A DNA stretch of 64,000 nt from Sphingomonas sp. Leaf17 (GTDB lineage Bacteria; Pseudomonadota; Alphaproteobacteria; Sphingomonadales; Sphingomonadaceae), in NCBI RefSeq assembly GCF_001421505.1, contig NZ_LMKL01000001.1:682001-746000 (forward strand). The letters run 5' to 3'. Within the stretch, counting starts at the first letter, position 1; each line of letters begins with the position of its first letter. The position numbers and the translations under genes were made by a program. The notes beneath the pieces were generated by a model. That model saw only the letters and a list, made by a program, of their open reading frames with translations. It ran no database searches and had not been told where the DNA came from. Of the stretch, positions 34,327 through 43,060 are shown in pieces.

Positions 34327-35367
34327 ATGCTTCAGCCCAGCGCCGCTTTTTCCTCGACCGCCCGCCCGCGCGCGGTCGCCTATTGGCTGTTCGCGGTCGC
34401 CGCGCTGATCGTCGCGATGGTCATCGTCGGCGGCATCACGCGGCTGACCGAATCGGGCCTGTCGATCACCGAATGGAAGCCGATCAGCGGCATCGTTCCG
34501 CCGATTACGGAAGGACAGTGGCAGGCCGAGTTCGACAATTACAAGCGCATCCCGGAATACAGCCAGATCAACGCCGGCATGACGCTGGCCGGGTTCAAGG
34601 GCATCTTCTTCTGGGAATATGTCCACCGGGTGCTTGGCCGGGTGATCGGCATGGCCTTCGCCCTGCCGCTGCTGTGGTTCGCGGTCCGCAAGCGGATCCC
34701 GGCCGGTTATGGCTGGCGGCTGGTTGCGCTGCTGGCGCTGGGCGGGTTCCAGGGCGCGATCGGCTGGTGGATGGTCGCGTCGGGCCTGTCGGTGCGCACC
34801 GATGTCAGCCATGTTCGGCTGGCCGTCCACCTGCTGACCGCGCTGACGATTCTGGCCGGCATCGTGTGGACCGCGCTGGACCTGATGGTGGTGGAGCGCA
34901 ACCGGCTCGCCCCGGCGGCGCGGCTGGTGCCGGTGGCGGTCGTGGCGCTGCTGCTGCTGTACGCGCAGTTGCTGTACGGCGCGTTCACGGCCGGACTCGA
35001 CGCGGGCTATGCCTTTTCCAGCTGGCCGCTGATGGGCGATGCGCTGTTCCCGCAAGGCGTGCCGATGGTGGCACCGGTGTGGGCCAATGCGGTCGACAAC
35101 CCGATCGTCGTGCAGTTCATCCACCGCTGGCTGGCCTTCGCGACCGCCGCCGGCCTGTTCTGGCTGGCGTTGCGCGCCGCGCGGGTCGGCGGACGCCGGG
35201 CGGGCACCGCGGTGGTCCTGCTGGTCGTCGTGCAGATCGCATTGGGGATCGCCACGCTGTTGTCAGGCGTCGAGATCGTCGTCGCGGTCGCGCATCAGGC
35301 CAACGCCGCGCTCCTGCTGATAGCCACGGTGTTCGCGGCGCATGCGCTGGGTCGCAGGAGCGCGTGA
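34327..35367 (+). CDS. ctaA: Haem A synthase (COX15/CtaA)
   Basis: Oxidises the C8 methyl of haem O to a formyl group, giving haem A for cytochrome aa3 oxidase. The 346-residue protein has eight transmembrane helices. Haem-ligand histidines occur in FWEYVHRVLGR, DVSHVRLAVHLL, FIHRWLAF and VAHQANAALL. The N-terminal GGITRLTESGLSITEWKPISG is the COX15 signature. It is the long alphaproteobacterial/mitochondrial type rather than the Bacillus CtaA type. No other cox gene is adjacent; rplM-rpsI follows 137 nt later. Confidence 0.95.
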   Translation: MLQPSAAFSSTARPRAVAYWLFAVAALIVAMVIVGGITRLTESGLSITEWKPISGIVPPITEGQWQAEFDNYKRIPEYSQINAGMTLAGFKGIFFWEYVHRVLGRVIGMAFALPLLWFAVRKRIPAGYGWRLVALLALGGFQGAIGWWMVASGLSVRTDVSHVRLAVHLLTALTILAGIVWTALDLMVVERNRLAPAARLVPVAVVALLLLYAQLLYGAFTAGLDAGYAFSSWPLMGDALFPQGVPMVAPVWANAVDNPIVVQFIHRWLAFATAAGLFWLALRAARVGGRRAGTAVVLLVVVQIALGIATLLSGVEIVVAVAHQANAALLLIATVFAAHALGRRSA

Positions 35368-35375
35368 CAAGAACC

Positions 35376-35393
35376 CGGGTATTATTTTACCCG
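35376..35393 (+). terminator. Weak hairpin after ctaA
   Basis: CGGGTA-TTATTT-TACCCG, a 6-bp stem 8 nt past the ctaA stop. There is no T run after the stem (the T-rich part is the loop), so a weak terminator at best. Confidence 0.35.
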
Positions 35394-35454
35394 TCGGGAA
35401 ACCCGCACTTTGCTTGACTTTGGCGACCCGTTTAGCCATTGGAGATTCAGTTCA

Positions 35455-35476
35455 CGCCGCTCCTGCCGGGGCGGCG
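35455..35476 (+). promoter_or_regulatory. Leader hairpin upstream of rplM
   Basis: Nine-bp stem (CGCCGCTCC / GGGGCGGCG, one G-T) with a TGCC loop, 28 nt before the rplM ATG. A TTGACT box lies at 35414-35419, so the hairpin would be in the 5' leader. It is a candidate site for feedback control by L13 or S9; no known leader class was recognised. Confidence 0.4.
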
Positions 35477-35504
35477 TCTCTCGTTTCCAAGAGGTCCATC
35501 GCCC

Positions 35505-35984
35505 ATGAAGGCGCTCATGAAGACCACCAAGTCGGCCAAGCCGCACGAGGTGGAGAAGAAATGGCATATCGTCGACGCAGACGGTCTGGTCGTCGGCCGC
35601 ATGGCGTCGATCATCGCCAACATCCTGCGCGGCAAGCACAAGCCGAGCTTCACGCCGCACGTCGATTGCGGTGACAACGTCATCATCATCAACGCCGACA
35701 AGGTCCGTTTCACGGGCAACAAGGCCGCGAAGAAGATCTATTACAAGCACACCGGTTACGCCGGCGGCATCAAGGGCATCACCGCCGCCAAGGTTCTGGA
35801 AGGCCGCTTCCCGGAGCGCGTTCTGGAAAAGGCCGTCGAGCGCATGATCCCCCGTGGTCCGCTGGGTCGTGAGCAGATGCGCAACCTGCGCATCTTCAAG
35901 GGCACCGAGCATCCGCACGAGGCGCAGAACCCAGAGGTTCTCGACATCGGCAGCATGAATCGCAAGAACAAGGTGGGCGCATAA
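35505..35984 (+). CDS. rplM: 50S ribosomal protein L13
   Basis: An early-assembly 23S rRNA-binding protein. The 159-residue chain has the L13 core: [47 protein letters not shown] and [20 protein letters not shown]. The start is placed at 35505 ([20 protein letters not shown]) after AAGAGG; ATG 35517 is also possible. The TAA shares one base with the rpsI ATG (TAATG), giving the classical L13-S9 pair. Confidence 0.97.
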   Translation: MKALMKTTKSAKPHEVEKKWHIVDADGLVVGRMASIIANILRGKHKPSFTPHVDCGDNVIIINADKVRFTGNKAAKKIYYKHTGYAGGIKGITAAKVLEGRFPERVLEKAVERMIPRGPLGREQMRNLRIFKGTEHPHEAQNPEVLDIGSMNRKNKVGA

Positions 35985-36535
35985 TGACCGACAACCGCCA
36001 GTCGCTCGCCGATCTCGCGGCGCTGACCAACCAGCCGGCCCCCGCACCCGCGCCTGCCCAGGGCAGCACCGAGGGTGACATCATGGTCGAGGCGCCCGTC
36101 GCACCGACCGCCCCGACGATGCCCCTGCGCGAGCAGGAAATCGATTCGCTCGGCCGCGCCTATGCGACCGGCCGTCGCAAGGACGCCGTCGCCCGCGTCT
36201 GGCTGAAGCCCGGCACCGGCAAGATCGTCATCAACGGTCGCGATCAGGAAGTGTATTTCGCCCGTCCGACGCTGCGTCTCGTCATCAACCAGGTGTTCGG
36301 CATTACCGAGCGCGAGGGCCAGTATGACGTCATGTGCACCGTCAAGGGCGGTGGCCTTTCGGGCCAGGCCGGCGCGGTCAAGCACGGCATCAGCCAGGCG
36401 ATCACCCGCTACGAGCCGGTGCTGCGCGCACCGGTGAAGGCAGCAGGCTTCCTGACCCGCGACAGCCGCGTGGTCGAGCGCAAGAAGTACGGCAAGGCGA
36501 AGGCCCGTCGCAGCTTCCAGTTCTCGAAGCGCTAA
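35984..36535 (+). CDS. rpsI: 30S ribosomal protein S9
   Basis: Binds 16S rRNA; its C-terminal tail reaches the P-site tRNA. The 183-residue protein has the S9 core from about residue 56 ([18 protein letters not shown]) through [19 protein letters not shown] and the C-terminal [17 protein letters not shown]. The first 55 residues are an Ala/Pro-rich extension absent from E. coli S9 but usual in sphingomonads. A UUCG-loop terminator ends the operon. Confidence 0.97.
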   Translation: MTDNRQSLADLAALTNQPAPAPAPAQGSTEGDIMVEAPVAPTAPTMPLREQEIDSLGRAYATGRRKDAVARVWLKPGTGKIVINGRDQEVYFARPTLRLVINQVFGITEREGQYDVMCTVKGGGLSGQAGAVKHGISQAITRYEPVLRAPVKAAGFLTRDSRVVERKKYGKAKARRSFQFSKR

Positions 36536-36576
36536 AAGCGTATCGGATCCCTTCGGGGTCCGGCTTTGCGAAAAAG

Positions 36577-36608
36577 GGCGGTCCGACTTCGGTCGGGCTG
36601 CCTTTTTT
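36577..36608 (+). terminator. Terminator of rplM-rpsI
   Basis: Eleven-bp stem (two G-T pairs) capped by a TTCG tetraloop and followed by six T. A second small hairpin (36545-36561, GGATCCC-TTC-GGGGTCC) stands just before it. Confidence 0.92.
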
Positions 36609-36635
36609 GCGTTTGGGGATGACGTTACGTCCGCC

Positions 36636-36713
36636 CGTCATTGGGAGCGAAAGCGAGGCAACCCGGAGCCTGACGGGCGACCCCGGATTGCTTCGCTTGC
36701 GCTCGACATGACG
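36636..36713. repeat. Degenerate GTCATTGCGAGCG-type inverted pair
   Basis: The left unit (CGTCATTGGGAGCGAAAGCG) and right unit (GGATTGCTTCGCTTGCGCTC, then GACATGACG) match the perfect repeat at 48771-48854 with several mismatches per arm. It lies between rpsI and the GH3 gene. The remainder of that 303-nt gap holds the terminator and, near 36825, the GH3 ribosome site. Confidence 0.75.
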
Positions 36714-36838
36714 CCCTTTTTCCCTCTCGACGCTACCCCCAACGCCATGAAACACCCGTTACATATCCGCCCGCCCTTGCCCCCTGCCCCTGCGTCCGTG
36801 TAACCGGTTCCAAACGATAATATCCGGAGCAGGACCGC

Positions 36839-39067
36839 ATGACCTTTACCCCCGATCGCCGCCAGTTGCTCAAGGCCGGGGCAACCATCGCCGGCCTGTC
36901 GCTGGGCGGCCCGGTCCTGGCGCAGAACGACCGGATCGAAAGCCTTATCGCGAAAATGACCCCGGCCGAAAAGGCGGGGCAATTGTCCTGTTTTTCCGAC
37001 CAGATCCGCCCGATCGGCGTACCGTTCAACCCCGGCCTCGCCAGCGGCGGCGCGAACGAACAGATCGCGCGGATCAGGACCGGCGCGATCGGCATGTTGT
37101 TCAACGGCGTCGGCTATGCGGGTGCCAAGGCGGCGCAGGACGCGGCGATGCAGACCCGGTTGAAGATCCCGCTGATCTTTGCCGGCGACGTCATCCACGG
37201 CCTGCGCACCGCCTATCCGCTGCCGATCGCGGAGGCCTGCGCGTTCGATCCCGACCTTGCCATGCGGACCGCCCGCGCCGCCGCGCTTGAATCGACCGCG
37301 CTCGGCATTCACTGGACCTTCGCGCCGATGGTCGACGTCGCGCGCGACCAGCGTTGGGGCCGGGTTGCCGAGGGATCGGGCGAGGATCCCTATCTGGGCA
37401 CCGCGCTGGGCGTCGCGCGCGTGAAGGGGTTCCAGGGCGACTCTCTGCGCGATCCGACCCGCGTGGCCGCCTGCGCCAAGCATTTCGCCGCCTATGGCGC
37501 GGTGTCCGGCGGGCAGGACTACAACTTCACCGAAATCTCGCCCTCGACGCTGCACGAAGTCCACCTGGCACCGTTCAAGGCGTGTGTGGACGCGGGCGTC
37601 GCGACGCTGATGAGCGCGTTCAACGACATCGACGGCGTACCGGCCAGCGGCAACAAGTGGCTGATGACCGACCTGCTGCGTGGCGAATGGAAATTCCGCG
37701 GCATGGTCGTCGGCGACTATACGGCGGACGAGGAACTGATCGCGCACGGCTATGCCGCCGATGGCCGCGACGCCGCCAAGAAGGCGTTCCTCGCCGGCAT
37801 GGACATGGCCATGCAATCGAACCTGTTTAATCTGTGGCTGCCCGATCTGGTCGAGAAGGGCGAAGTGCCGATGGCGCGGCTGGACGAGGGCGTCCGCCGC
37901 GTACTCCAGCTGAAGGACGCGATCGGCCTGTTCGACAACCCCTATCGCTCGGTCAGCCAGAAGGCGGAGCGGACCAGCGTCTCGACTCCGGCGATGCTGA
38001 AGCTGAGCCGCGAGGCGGGCGCGCGGTCGATCGTGCTGCTGAAGAATGACGGGAACATCCTGCCGCTGAAAAAGAACCCCGGCCGGATCGCGCTGATCGG
38101 CCCGTTCGGCGAAGACCGCGCGAACGTCGTCGGCACCTGGGCGTTCATGTCGGACGAGAAACTGAACGTCTCGATCGCGCAGGGACTGGCGGCGCGCAAA
38201 CTGACGGTCGACGTGGTCAAGGGGTCGGAGGTCGAGGCGGCGATCCCCGGCGGGATCGAGGCGGCGGTCGCGGCTGCCCGCAACGCTGATGTGGTACTGC
38301 TGGCGGTTGGCGAGACACAGTTGATGTCGGGCGAGGCGCAGAGCCGCACCGATATCGTCGTGCCCGCCGCACAGATGGCGCTGGCCGAGGCGGTCGCCGC
38401 CACTGGCAAGCCGGTCGTCGTGCTGCTGCGCCATGGTCGCGCGCTGGCGCTGCACGGCGCGATCCGGGATGCGCCGGCGATCCTGGCGACGTGGTTCCTG
38501 GGGTCGGAAAGCGGCAACGCGATCGCCGACGTCCTGTTCGGCGACGTAAACCCCTCGGCCAAGCTGTCCGCCAGCTTTCCGCGCGAAAGCGGGCAGCAGC
38601 CCTATTTCTACAACCACAAGAATACCGGCCGGCCGGCCCCCGACACGGGTGCCCAGGAATACAAGTCACGCTACCGCGAGACGAAGAACGAGGCGCTGTA
38701 TCCGTTCGGCCACGGCCTCAGCTACGCCAGCTTCGCGCTGTCGGGGGTGATCGTCCCGACGCAGATGACCGACACCATCACCGTTACCGCGATCGTCACC
38801 AACACCGGCGCGGTGCGCGGGGACGAGGTGGTCCAGCTGTACATCCACGACCGGGTCGCCAGCCACACCCGACCGGTGCGCGAGTTGAAGGGCTTTGCCC
38901 GCGTCAGCCTTGCCCCCGGCGCGTCGCAGCGCGTGGCGTTCACGCTGAAGCGCGACGACCTGCGCTTCTGGGCCGACAATGGCTGGGTGGTCGAGCCGGG
39001 CGTGTTCGACCTGTGGGTGGCGACCAGTTCGGTCAACGGCGAAAAGCGGCAATTCACGCTCGTCTGA
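36839..39067 (+). CDS. Glycoside hydrolase family 3 beta-glucosidase (BglX-like)
   Basis: A 742-residue exported exo-beta-glycosidase. The N-terminus has a twin-arginine-like signal (DRRQLLKAGATIAGLSLGG...LAQ). The GH3 TIM barrel has the predicted nucleophile Asp293 in GMVVGDYTADEEL. The second alpha/beta domain (from about 390, GARSIVLLKNDGNILPL) carries the acid/base region. A fibronectin-III-like domain is C-terminal (YPFGHGLSY then ELKGFARVSL). It would release glucose from beta-linked oligosaccharides in the periplasm. CGGAGCAGGA is the ribosome site. Confidence 0.94.
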   Translation: MTFTPDRRQLLKAGATIAGLSLGGPVLAQNDRIESLIAKMTPAEKAGQLSCFSDQIRPIGVPFNPGLASGGANEQIARIRTGAIGMLFNGVGYAGAKAAQDAAMQTRLKIPLIFAGDVIHGLRTAYPLPIAEACAFDPDLAMRTARAAALESTALGIHWTFAPMVDVARDQRWGRVAEGSGEDPYLGTALGVARVKGFQGDSLRDPTRVAACAKHFAAYGAVSGGQDYNFTEISPSTLHEVHLAPFKACVDAGVATLMSAFNDIDGVPASGNKWLMTDLLRGEWKFRGMVVGDYTADEELIAHGYAADGRDAAKKAFLAGMDMAMQSNLFNLWLPDLVEKGEVPMARLDEGVRRVLQLKDAIGLFDNPYRSVSQKAERTSVSTPAMLKLSREAGARSIVLLKNDGNILPLKKNPGRIALIGPFGEDRANVVGTWAFMSDEKLNVSIAQGLAARKLTVDVVKGSEVEAAIPGGIEAAVAAARNADVVLLAVGETQLMSGEAQSRTDIVVPAAQMALAEAVAATGKPVVVLLRHGRALALHGAIRDAPAILATWFLGSESGNAIADVLFGDVNPSAKLSASFPRESGQQPYFYNHKNTGRPAPDTGAQEYKSRYRETKNEALYPFGHGLSYASFALSGVIVPTQMTDTITVTAIVTNTGAVRGDEVVQLYIHDRVASHTRPVRELKGFARVSLAPGASQRVAFTLKRDDLRFWADNGWVVEPGVFDLWVATSSVNGEKRQFTLV

Positions 39068-39129
39068 CGCGCCTGCCCTCTTGTCGCCACAGACACGCAT
39101 GACAAGGGGGCATCGGGCGGGAGACGGGT

Positions 39130-39498
39130 GTGCTGATCCTTCTGGCATTGCAGGCGGCGTCTGTCCCCGCGCAGGGGCCGTCCGTGCCGTTGCGCTTCTC
39201 CGTGCTGGACCCCGCCTGTGCCCCTGTGGAGGGTGACACGATCGTCGTGTGTGGCGCGCGGCCCGACCGCTTCCGCCTGCCGCTGCCCGCCGAGCGCGAG
39301 CCGCTGGCCAATGCGGCGTCGGTCGACCGGGGCAGCGGCACCGCGGCGCTGCGCCCGTCCGGCGACTGCGGCATCTTCGCGGGCCAGCGGCGGTGCCGGA
39401 AAGCGGAGTCGCTGGGCTATGGCTATGGCGGCGGGCGCGATCCGGTCACGTTCGCCGGTCGGCTGCTGACCAAGCTGACCGATCCCGACGCGGATTGA
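39130..39498 (+). CDS. Sphingomonad secreted protein with VVCGAR motif
   Basis: A 122-residue protein starting with GTG. A short hydrophobic N-terminus (LILLALQAASVPAQG) is a probable signal peptide. It is followed by PACAPVEGDTIVVCGARPDRFRLPLP, a motif that recurs in many uncharacterised exported proteins of sphingomonads. The C-terminal part has a paired-Cys segment (SGDCGIFAGQRRC). Function unknown. It lies 62 nt after the GH3 gene on the same strand. Confidence 0.65.
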   Translation: MLILLALQAASVPAQGPSVPLRFSVLDPACAPVEGDTIVVCGARPDRFRLPLPAEREPLANAASVDRGSGTAALRPSGDCGIFAGQRRCRKAESLGYGYGGGRDPVTFAGRLLTKLTDPDAD

Positions 39499-39544
39499 GG
39501 GCGAGAGTGCAACAATTGCCGTCTGGCGGAATCACGGCCTTGCT

Positions 39545-39566
39545 GTTCCCCCGCCTTCGCGGGGAA
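39545..39566. repeat. Single REP-like hairpin between convergent genes
   Basis: TTCCCCCGC-CTTC-GCGGGGAA, a solitary unit of the TTCCCC...GGGGAA family between the VVCGAR-motif gene and the end of the GH130-like gene. No T run. Confidence 0.65.
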
Positions 39567-39604
39567 ACAGGACAGGACGAAAACACCGGGTGTCGTCGCG
39601 CGCT

Positions 39605-40723
39605 TTACAGCCCGAACGCCGCCTTCGGCACCTGCGTCACCCGGCAGGCGAGATCCGCCTCGCCACTCGCGACGACATACACATCGCCGCCATCGGCGAT
39701 ACCGGTCGTGAAGACCACATTGTCGAGATACATCCGGTCCTTCATCGGTTCGGTCAGCGCCGGGGCCGGTTCCAGCAACGCGGCCGCCCCGGCCCGCACC
39801 ACGACCGAAGGATCGTCGCGGTCGAGGATGCTCCAATAGGTGCGATAGACCCCGACCACGCCCGACGGCTCGACCCCGTGCCACAGCGTCAGCCAGCCGT
39901 CGTCGGTCAGCACCGGCGGCGCACCACCGCCCATCCGCGCGGTGGCGACGGTGGCGGCGTGCGGGCGGATGCCGGGGGCGTCGTGCGGTTTCCAGTACAG
40001 CGCGTCGGGGGAACGAGCCAGGTTGATCGACGGCCCCGCGCGCCAAGCGCTGCCCGGCGGATAGGCGAAGTACAGGTCGCCGAGCGGCCGGGTCTGCGCC
40101 CAGTAGTGCCCGCCGATCAGCCCCTCGAAGATCAGCATGTCCTTGTTCTGGTGGTCCAGCACGATCCCCTCCAGCGTCCAGTCGAGCGCGTCGCCGGACG
40201 TGTAGAGCGTGGTCGAATGACGCTCCGGGCTGACCGAACAGGTGGTCATCAGATAGCGGTCGCCGACGCGCGAGATCCGCGCATCCTCGATTCCGTAGCA
40301 TTGATAGGCCGTACGCGGGGCGATCGCGCGGTCGTAATGGACGGCGACGACGGCGGTGCCATCGGCGTTCAGTTCGACCGGCAACAGCCAGGACAGCGAT
40401 GTCAGCGCCATCACCTTCCACCCGCCGCCGCGCACCGTGAACTGGCGCGCATCGGTGGTGTCGACCAGATCGAGCGGCCAGGCGTCGACCACATATCGGC
40501 CGGCATCCCAGCGGATCGCGTGGACATGGCCGTCATGGATCGGCCTCGTCAGCGCCTCGGCGACGCGCACCATCATCAGCAGATTGCCGTTCGCCAGCCG
40601 GGTCATTCCCGGATTGAACGCGCCCAGCACATAGGTGTCGGCGTCGATCCGCCCGGCCAGCGGCGAGCGCGACAGGTCGACATCGGCGGGACCGAACACC
40701 AGTTGATCGAACGCCGGGGTCAT
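39605..40723 (-). CDS. GH130-like five-bladed beta-propeller protein
   Basis: A 372-residue protein that resembles family GH130 (beta-mannoside phosphorylases and mannosidases). Seen are GMTRLANGNLLMMVRVAE near residue 40, a YGIEDARISRVGDRYLMT stretch near 155-172 (GH130 GxEDPRI motif with Ala for Pro), NKDMLIFEG..GHYW near 210 and PSINLARSPD. It acts on mannose-containing or similar oligosaccharides, either hydrolytically or with phosphate. The upstream reading frame to 40936 lies inside the hydrolase gene. The start overlaps that gene's stop by 4 nt. Confidence 0.78.
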   Translation of the reverse strand: MTPAFDQLVFGPADVDLSRSPLAGRIDADTYVLGAFNPGMTRLANGNLLMMVRVAEALTRPIHDGHVHAIRWDAGRYVVDAWPLDLVDTTDARQFTVRGGGWKVMALTSLSWLLPVELNADGTAVVAVHYDRAIAPRTAYQCYGIEDARISRVGDRYLMTTCSVSPERHSTTLYTSGDALDWTLEGIVLDHQNKDMLIFEGLIGGHYWAQTRPLGDLYFAYPPGSAWRAGPSINLARSPDALYWKPHDAPGIRPHAATVATARMGGGAPPVLTDDGWLTLWHGVEPSGVVGVYRTYWSILDRDDPSVVVRAGAAALLEPAPALTEPMKDRMYLDNVVFTTGIADGGDVYVVASGEADLACRVTQVPKAAFGL

Positions 40724-41586
40724 GCGGCCAGCGCCCGGGAAAGCAGCCGGTCGACCGGATCCTCCAGCACCGCCTCGGTCAGCATCGGCGTGTGACCGAC
40801 ACCGGGCACCGTCGCCAGTTCGACGTCGTTCAGCTCGGCGACCATCCGGTCGGCGGTCCGCGCCTGCAACACGTCGGACCGCTCGCCACGCACGATCAGC
40901 GTCGGTACGTCGCGCAGCGATGCCAGCGCGCGCCACATGTCCGGCCCGGCCTCGTTGCCCGGCACGCGAAACGGCTCGGCGATCTTCATGTCGTAATCCA
41001 GCACAATCCGCCCGGCGCTGTTCAGCCGGTACAGCCGCTTGGCCATCGCCAGCCAGTCCTCAATGGCATAACCGGGATAGGCATCGCCATTAGCCTCCGC
41101 CACCGCCCGCGCGGCATGCATCCAGGTCGGGCAGGCGCTGCCCTTGCCGACATAGCTGCGGATGCGGCTGAGGCCTGACGGGTCGATCTCCGGCCCGATG
41201 TCGTTCAGCAGCGCGCCCACCAGCTTTTCGCGCGCGGTGCCCGCCAGCAGCATCGTGACGATCCCGCCAAGCGAGGTGCCGAACGCGATGAACCGATCGA
41301 CCTTCAACTCGGTCAGCAGCGCCTCCACGTCCTGGACATAGGTCAGCGGCGCATAGGTCATCGGATCCTTAGAAAAGGCGCTGTCGCCGCGTCCGCGAAA
41401 ATCGACCGCGATCACGCGCCAGTCGCCGGCCAGCCGGCTGGCGATGCCGTCGAAGTCGCGCGCGTTGCGGGTCAGGCCGGGCAGGCAGAGGATCGGCGGG
41501 CGGCCGTCCGCCCCCCCGGCATAGTCGCGATAATGGAGGCGCAGCCCGTCGTTGGACCACCAATAACGGTTTTCATAAAGCGGCAT
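40720..41586 (-). CDS. Alpha/beta hydrolase
   Basis: A 288-residue soluble hydrolase. The oxyanion/HG segment is LCLPGLTRNARDF, the nucleophile elbow FGTSLGG places Ser105, an acid near LIVRGERSDVL is likely, and the His is in GVGHTPML. The subgroup is that of esterases and epoxide-hydrolase-like enzymes. It is the first gene of a two-gene operon with the GH130-like protein and divergent from selO (37 nt between start codons). The pairing suggests removal of acyl groups from a glycan before or after GH130 action; this is inference. Confidence 0.87.
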   Translation of the reverse strand: MPLYENRYWWSNDGLRLHYRDYAGGADGRPPILCLPGLTRNARDFDGIASRLAGDWRVIAVDFRGRGDSAFSKDPMTYAPLTYVQDVEALLTELKVDRFIAFGTSLGGIVTMLLAGTAREKLVGALLNDIGPEIDPSGLSRIRSYVGKGSACPTWMHAARAVAEANGDAYPGYAIEDWLAMAKRLYRLNSAGRIVLDYDMKIAEPFRVPGNEAGPDMWRALASLRDVPTLIVRGERSDVLQARTADRMVAELNDVELATVPGVGHTPMLTEAVLEDPVDRLLSRALAA

Positions 41587-41623
41587 GGTTGCGTCCTGCG
41601 GTTGGCGGCCTCCATATCATGCG

Positions 41624-42997
41624 ATGCCGACAAACCCGCAAGCCTATCGTCCCGCCGCCGCCCTGCTGACGCTGGGGGACCGTTTCTACGATCCCGTTGC
41701 CGCCGCCGATTTTCCCGAAACGCGCCTGCGGTTCCGCAACGACCGGGCGGCGTCGCAGGTCGGGCTGGAGACGCTGGACGACGGTGAATGGACCCGCGCA
41801 TTCGGGCGGTTCGTGCCCCTGCCCGACACGCTGCCCGGGCCGCTGGCGCTGCGCTATCACGGGCATCAGTTCCGCCACTACAACCCCGATCTGGGCGACG
41901 GGCGCGGATTCACCTTCGCGCAGATGCGGGACGGGGCGGGCCGGTTGCTCGACCTTGGCACCAAGGGATCGGGCACCACGCCGTGGAGCCGCGCGGGCGA
42001 CGGTCGCCTGACGCTGAAGGGCGGGGTCCGGGAAGTGCTGGCCAGCGAGATGCTGGAGGCGCTGGGCGTGCCCACCTCGCGCAGCCTGTCGCTGATCGAG
42101 ACGGGCGAGGCGCTGGTGCGCGGCGACGAACCCTCCCCCACCCGATCGGCAGTGCTGGTGCGGATGAGCCACGGGCATATCCGCATCGGCAGTTTCCAGC
42201 GGCTCGCCTATCTGCGGGATGCGGACGGCATGGCCGCGCTGGTCGCCTACACCCTGCGCGAGCTGTACGGTGAGGAGCCAGGCGGCGAACAGGCCGCGGA
42301 CGCCGCGCGGCTGCTGGACCGCGTGGTCGGGCGCACCGCGACGCTGGCGGCCAGCTACATGGCCGCGGGCTTCGTCCACGGCGTGCTCAATTCGGACAAC
42401 ATCAACGTGACCGGCGAGAGCTTCGATTATGGCCCGTGGCGGTTCGCGCAGACCTGGGATCCTGATTTCACCGCCGCCTATTTCGATCATCAGGGACTCT
42501 ATGCGTTCGGCCGCCAGCCCGAGGCGATCCACTGGGACGCGATGCAGCTGGCCGTGTCGCTGCGCCTGCTGGCCGACAGCGCGCCGCTGATCGCCGCGCT
42601 CGATACCTTTGCCGACCGGTATCAGGCGGCGGTGTCGGCGGCGATCCTGTGGCGGCTGGGCGTCCGCCCGCGCGACGCGGACAGCGACCGCGCGCTGGTG
42701 CAGGCGACCGAAAAGGCGCTGCGGACGACCGGCACCGGCATCGACCGTTTCTTCCACGATGCGTTCGGCGGCGGTTTGCCACACCGGTACGGCCCGGAAT
42801 GGGACAATGTCCGCACCCTGTTGACCGCCTATGATCCCCGATCGGACCGCACGCATCCGCATTGGCGGGGCGAGCCGTGCGCGATGTCGATCGACACGGT
42901 GGAGGCGATCTGGGCGGCGATCGACGAGCGGGACGACTGGTCGCCGTTCGCGGCCAAGATCGACGCGATCCGGGCGATGGGCGCGGCCCTGCGCTGA
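41624..42997 (+). CDS. selO: Protein adenylyltransferase SelO (short form)
   Basis: A 457-residue pseudokinase-fold enzyme that transfers AMP to Ser/Thr/Tyr of redox proteins. Family motifs are clear: YHGHQFRHYNPDLGDGRG, GTKGSGTTPWSRAGDGRLTLKGGVREVL (broken here only by notation) and metal-binding NSDNINVTGESFDYGPW. Compared with E. coli YdiU (478 aa) the C-terminal end is different. It finishes in IDAIRAMGAALR, without the NPxxxxRN region and without the redox Cys (Sec in animals) near the end. The ATG at 41624 is preferred to the 41585 frame start because MPTNPQAYRPAAALLTLGDRFYDPV fits the family. Confidence 0.92.
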   Translation: MPTNPQAYRPAAALLTLGDRFYDPVAAADFPETRLRFRNDRAASQVGLETLDDGEWTRAFGRFVPLPDTLPGPLALRYHGHQFRHYNPDLGDGRGFTFAQMRDGAGRLLDLGTKGSGTTPWSRAGDGRLTLKGGVREVLASEMLEALGVPTSRSLSLIETGEALVRGDEPSPTRSAVLVRMSHGHIRIGSFQRLAYLRDADGMAALVAYTLRELYGEEPGGEQAADAARLLDRVVGRTATLAASYMAAGFVHGVLNSDNINVTGESFDYGPWRFAQTWDPDFTAAYFDHQGLYAFGRQPEAIHWDAMQLAVSLRLLADSAPLIAALDTFADRYQAAVSAAILWRLGVRPRDADSDRALVQATEKALRTTGTGIDRFFHDAFGGGLPHRYGPEWDNVRTLLTAYDPRSDRTHPHWRGEPCAMSIDTVEAIWAAIDERDDWSPFAAKIDAIRAMGAALR

Positions 42998-43060
42998 CCA
43001 CGGCCAGGCCGGCATCAAGGCCAGTGGCAAAGCGCCCGAAACTCGGGCAAGAGCGCGGAC

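Noticed and set aside
36638..38617. A 659-codon minus-strand frame
   Set aside because: Antisense to the GH3 gene; Arg/Gln/His-rich composition without any recognisable domain.
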